The notes under the pieces: model-generated
Seen by the model: the letters and a program-made list of their open reading frames with translations, nothing else
The model's database searches: none
Told to the model about the DNA's origin: nothing
NCBI GenBank assembly: GCA_018666775.1
Contig: JABIXC010000017.1
Span: 186,001-250,000, forward strand
Direction: 5' to 3'
DNA from: Rhodospirillales bacterium
GTDB taxonomy: Bacteria; Pseudomonadota; Alphaproteobacteria; SMXQ01
DNA length: 64,000 bases
Made by a program: the position numbers and the translations under genes
In this document: piece after piece, positions 62,673 through 64,000 of the stretch
How the letters are laid out: each line of letters begins with the position of its first letter
Numbering within the stretch: position 1 is the first letter of the stretch

Positions 62673-62760
62673 ACAATCTCCGGGCTGCGGTTTAGCATGA
62701 CAGAGGCGGTCTGAAAAGCGTGGGTTGGCCATTATTCCGAAATAATTGGCATAAATCGCC

Positions 62761-63564
62761 TTAAACGCCATTTTCCCACTTTCCAAGGTCAACTTCCCAG
62801 CCTTTTGCCATGGAAAGGTCCACCCCATTGGCTTCCAGATCACGGATCCGGTGTTCCGCATATGGCCTTGAATCTGGCCTTGGGGCCACGGGAATTTCCT
62901 TTTTAAAGTTAGCCAGTTTTTCATCCATATCGGAAACCAGAAAACCGATGTGGTTCATGCCAAAGCGTTCTTCATGGCCTTCCAGGGTTATGTTGTAATA
63001 GGGATGGATTGCAAAATTGGTAAATCCATCAGCTGCAAACCGGTTTTTGCGCCCCTGCTGGCGTCGTTCGCGGGACGTGTCCAGTTCGCGGAAATTGAAC
63101 ATATCAACGTAGAAATCAAGAATGTTGGTTGGGTCCAGGGCATTTAAGGCAATATGGGCCATCCGTGGAATGCGTGTTTCTTCGCGGCCAATCCCAAAAT
63201 TTGATTCAGAAAGGCTGATGGCATGGCATTCAGGATCAAAAATGCGGACCTCGCCAAAATGTAGCCCGCCTTGTTCCTCAATCACTTCGCCGCGCGGTGT
63301 GCGGTCGAGATATTTGGTGATGACTTTGTCCATATCGTCCACTTCCAGGCCGATATGGTGAAGACCAATGGTTTTATCCATTTCATCCAGATCGTCACGC
63401 GCCTTTAAAAAGGTGATGTTAAAGGACCCATCGGTCAGCGATATATCCCCGCTATTGGATCGACCCAATTCTTCCAGCGCCAGATGACGGGTGTAAAAAT
63501 CCGCCATGCGGTCTGGGTCTTCAGACAGATAGGCAAGATAGCGCAAGCGTCCGGTGGTCATCAT
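62761..63564 (-). CDS. VOC-superfamily (glyoxalase/extradiol dioxygenase-like) protein
   Basis: About 267 residues with two VOC modules (about 5-125 and 140-265). Candidate metal ligands are His in GLHHIGLEVDD, His in RMAHIALNALDP and His in GMNHIGFLVSD; a Glu late in the second module would complete a type I extradiol set. This suggests ring cleavage or a lyase/isomerase, but the substrate is unknown. GGGAGG lies just upstream; ATG at 63564 or 63561 are both plausible (the latter has the better spacing). It stands 90 bases downstream of coaD on the same strand. Confidence 0.82.
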   Translation of the reverse strand: MMTTGRLRYLAYLSEDPDRMADFYTRHLALEELGRSNSGDISLTDGSFNITFLKARDDLDEMDKTIGLHHIGLEVDDMDKVITKYLDRTPRGEVIEEQGGLHFGEVRIFDPECHAISLSESNFGIGREETRIPRMAHIALNALDPTNILDFYVDMFNFRELDTSRERRQQGRKNRFAADGFTNFAIHPYYNITLEGHEERFGMNHIGFLVSDMDEKLANFKKEIPVAPRPDSRPYAEHRIRDLEANGVDLSMAKGWEVDLGKWENGV

Positions 63565-63658
63565 CAATCCTCCCTGAATTTAGCCATTATGGCTTTTTAG
63601 AAAGTGTAATGGAATTTGGAAGCCGGGAATACTGTCTTGGTGAACCTGTGCGCCGCAT

Positions 63659-64000
63659 TCAGGAATTTTCGTAATGCGCTTTCAAGGTTTGGGAGACATT
63701 TTCGGATACAAACTGGGAAATATCCCCGCCCAAGCGACAGATTTCTTTGACGAACCGTGACGATATAAATTGGTGGCGGTCTGATGCCATCAAAAAGACG
63801 GTTTCTACATCGGGGTTGAGACGAGAATTCATACCAACCATCTGGAATTCGTATTCGAAATCTGAAACGGCTCGAAGTCCCCGGATGATCAGTGATGCGC
63901 CATTTTCTTCGGCCAGTGAAACCAGCAAGCCGTCAAAGGCGATGACTTCGATGGTGGCAGTGGTATCAAGTGTTGCAATGTCTGCTTCGACCAGAGCAAC
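63659..64000 (-). CDS. coaD: Phosphopantetheine adenylyltransferase CoaD, C-terminal part (start outside window)
   Basis: The last 113 residues of CoaD; the frame is open to the right edge and the 5' end, with the HxGH motif, lies outside. Visible are LIIRGLRAVSDFEYEFQMVGMN, the conserved RGLR and the EFQMxxMN substrate-binding segment, and SDRHQFISSRFVKEICRLGGD, matching the family's ISSTFVKEI. It makes dephospho-CoA from 4'-phosphopantetheine and ATP. Ends HYENS. Confidence 0.95.
   Translation of the reverse strand, partial: VALVEADIATLDTTATIEVIAFDGLLVSLAEENGASLIIRGLRAVSDFEYEFQMVGMNSRLNPDVETVFLMASDRHQFISSRFVKEICRLGGDISQFVSENVSQTLKAHYENS

Noticed and set aside
63582-63600. Palindrome AGCCAT-T-ATGGCT followed by TTTTT downstream of coaD
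   Set aside because: The effective stem is only 4-5 pairs once a loop is allowed, and the T run is on the strand without a gene ending there; too weak to call a terminator.

Overview
The window reads as a chromosomal segment of a free-living alphaproteobacterium, most likely Rhodospirillales-like. The reasons are the ntrY-ntrX-trkA-dat-hfq-hflX order at the left end, the rlpA-dacA-tmk-holB-metG-tatD-MBL hydrolase block in the middle, the sdhE-mfd pair divergent from recG at the right, CIRCE-controlled groESL, and abundant TctC/Bug-type solute-binding genes. No phage, insertion sequence, CRISPR array, rRNA or replication origin was seen. No gene-free stretch exceeds about 300 bases; the longest gaps (about 220-250 b) are upstream of groES, around the tRNA-Ser gene, upstream of the tctC gene at 37.7 kb, and between the pentapeptide and DsbA-like genes.

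Layout. 1-6.6 kb (+): nitrogen two-component system NtrY(partial)/NtrX, TrkA, a D-amino-acid-aminotransferase-like enzyme, a HAD phosphatase, Hfq and HflX. 6.6-8.0 kb (-): an AT-rich two-gene accessory unit, a HAD hydrolase and a small frameshifted membrane protein. 8.1-10.8 kb (+): promoter/CIRCE, two groES genes, groEL, terminator. 10.8-14.6 kb: a beta-hydroxyacid dehydrogenase, an unknown secreted protein, MazG and an MBL hydrolase. 14.7-25.4 kb: cell-envelope and DNA-replication housekeeping genes on the minus strand, with a ThDP enzyme and a Bug-type binding protein interposed. 25.5-33.3 kb: small metabolic genes, a periplasmic rhodanese apparently fused to cytochrome c, tRNA-Ser(UGA), a multi-PAS hybrid histidine kinase split by one stop codon, RsmJ and a DUF3616 protein.

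33.3-48.7 kb is the accessory metabolic region: four MmgE/PrpD-family proteins, a complete tripartite tricarboxylate transporter (TctC-TctB-TctA), an atypical SDR, a TauD-type dioxygenase, an LVIVD beta-propeller, a methyltransferase, an MFS permease and a double-cupin protein. It looks like an uptake and degradation locus for an organic acid that cannot be named from sequence. 48.7-64 kb: a repeat protein with a charged tail, a DUF123 protein, a pentapeptide protein, a DsbA-like protein, then mfd, sdhE, recG, DUF502, hspQ, a lipoprotein, an Ala/Lys-repeat protein, a YbaN-like protein, tRNA-Lys, a VOC-domain enzyme and partial coaD.

Three open reading frames are interrupted in ways that neighbouring sequence can repair: a T6 run at 7711-7716, an A7 run at 26721-26727 (minus-strand reading) and a TAA at 30026-30028. 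Each is either a sequencing or assembly error, a real lesion, or recoding. The first is notable because the run forms a T-TTT-TTA slippery heptamer in the correct register. All domain and motif calls were made by eye; no database search was run.
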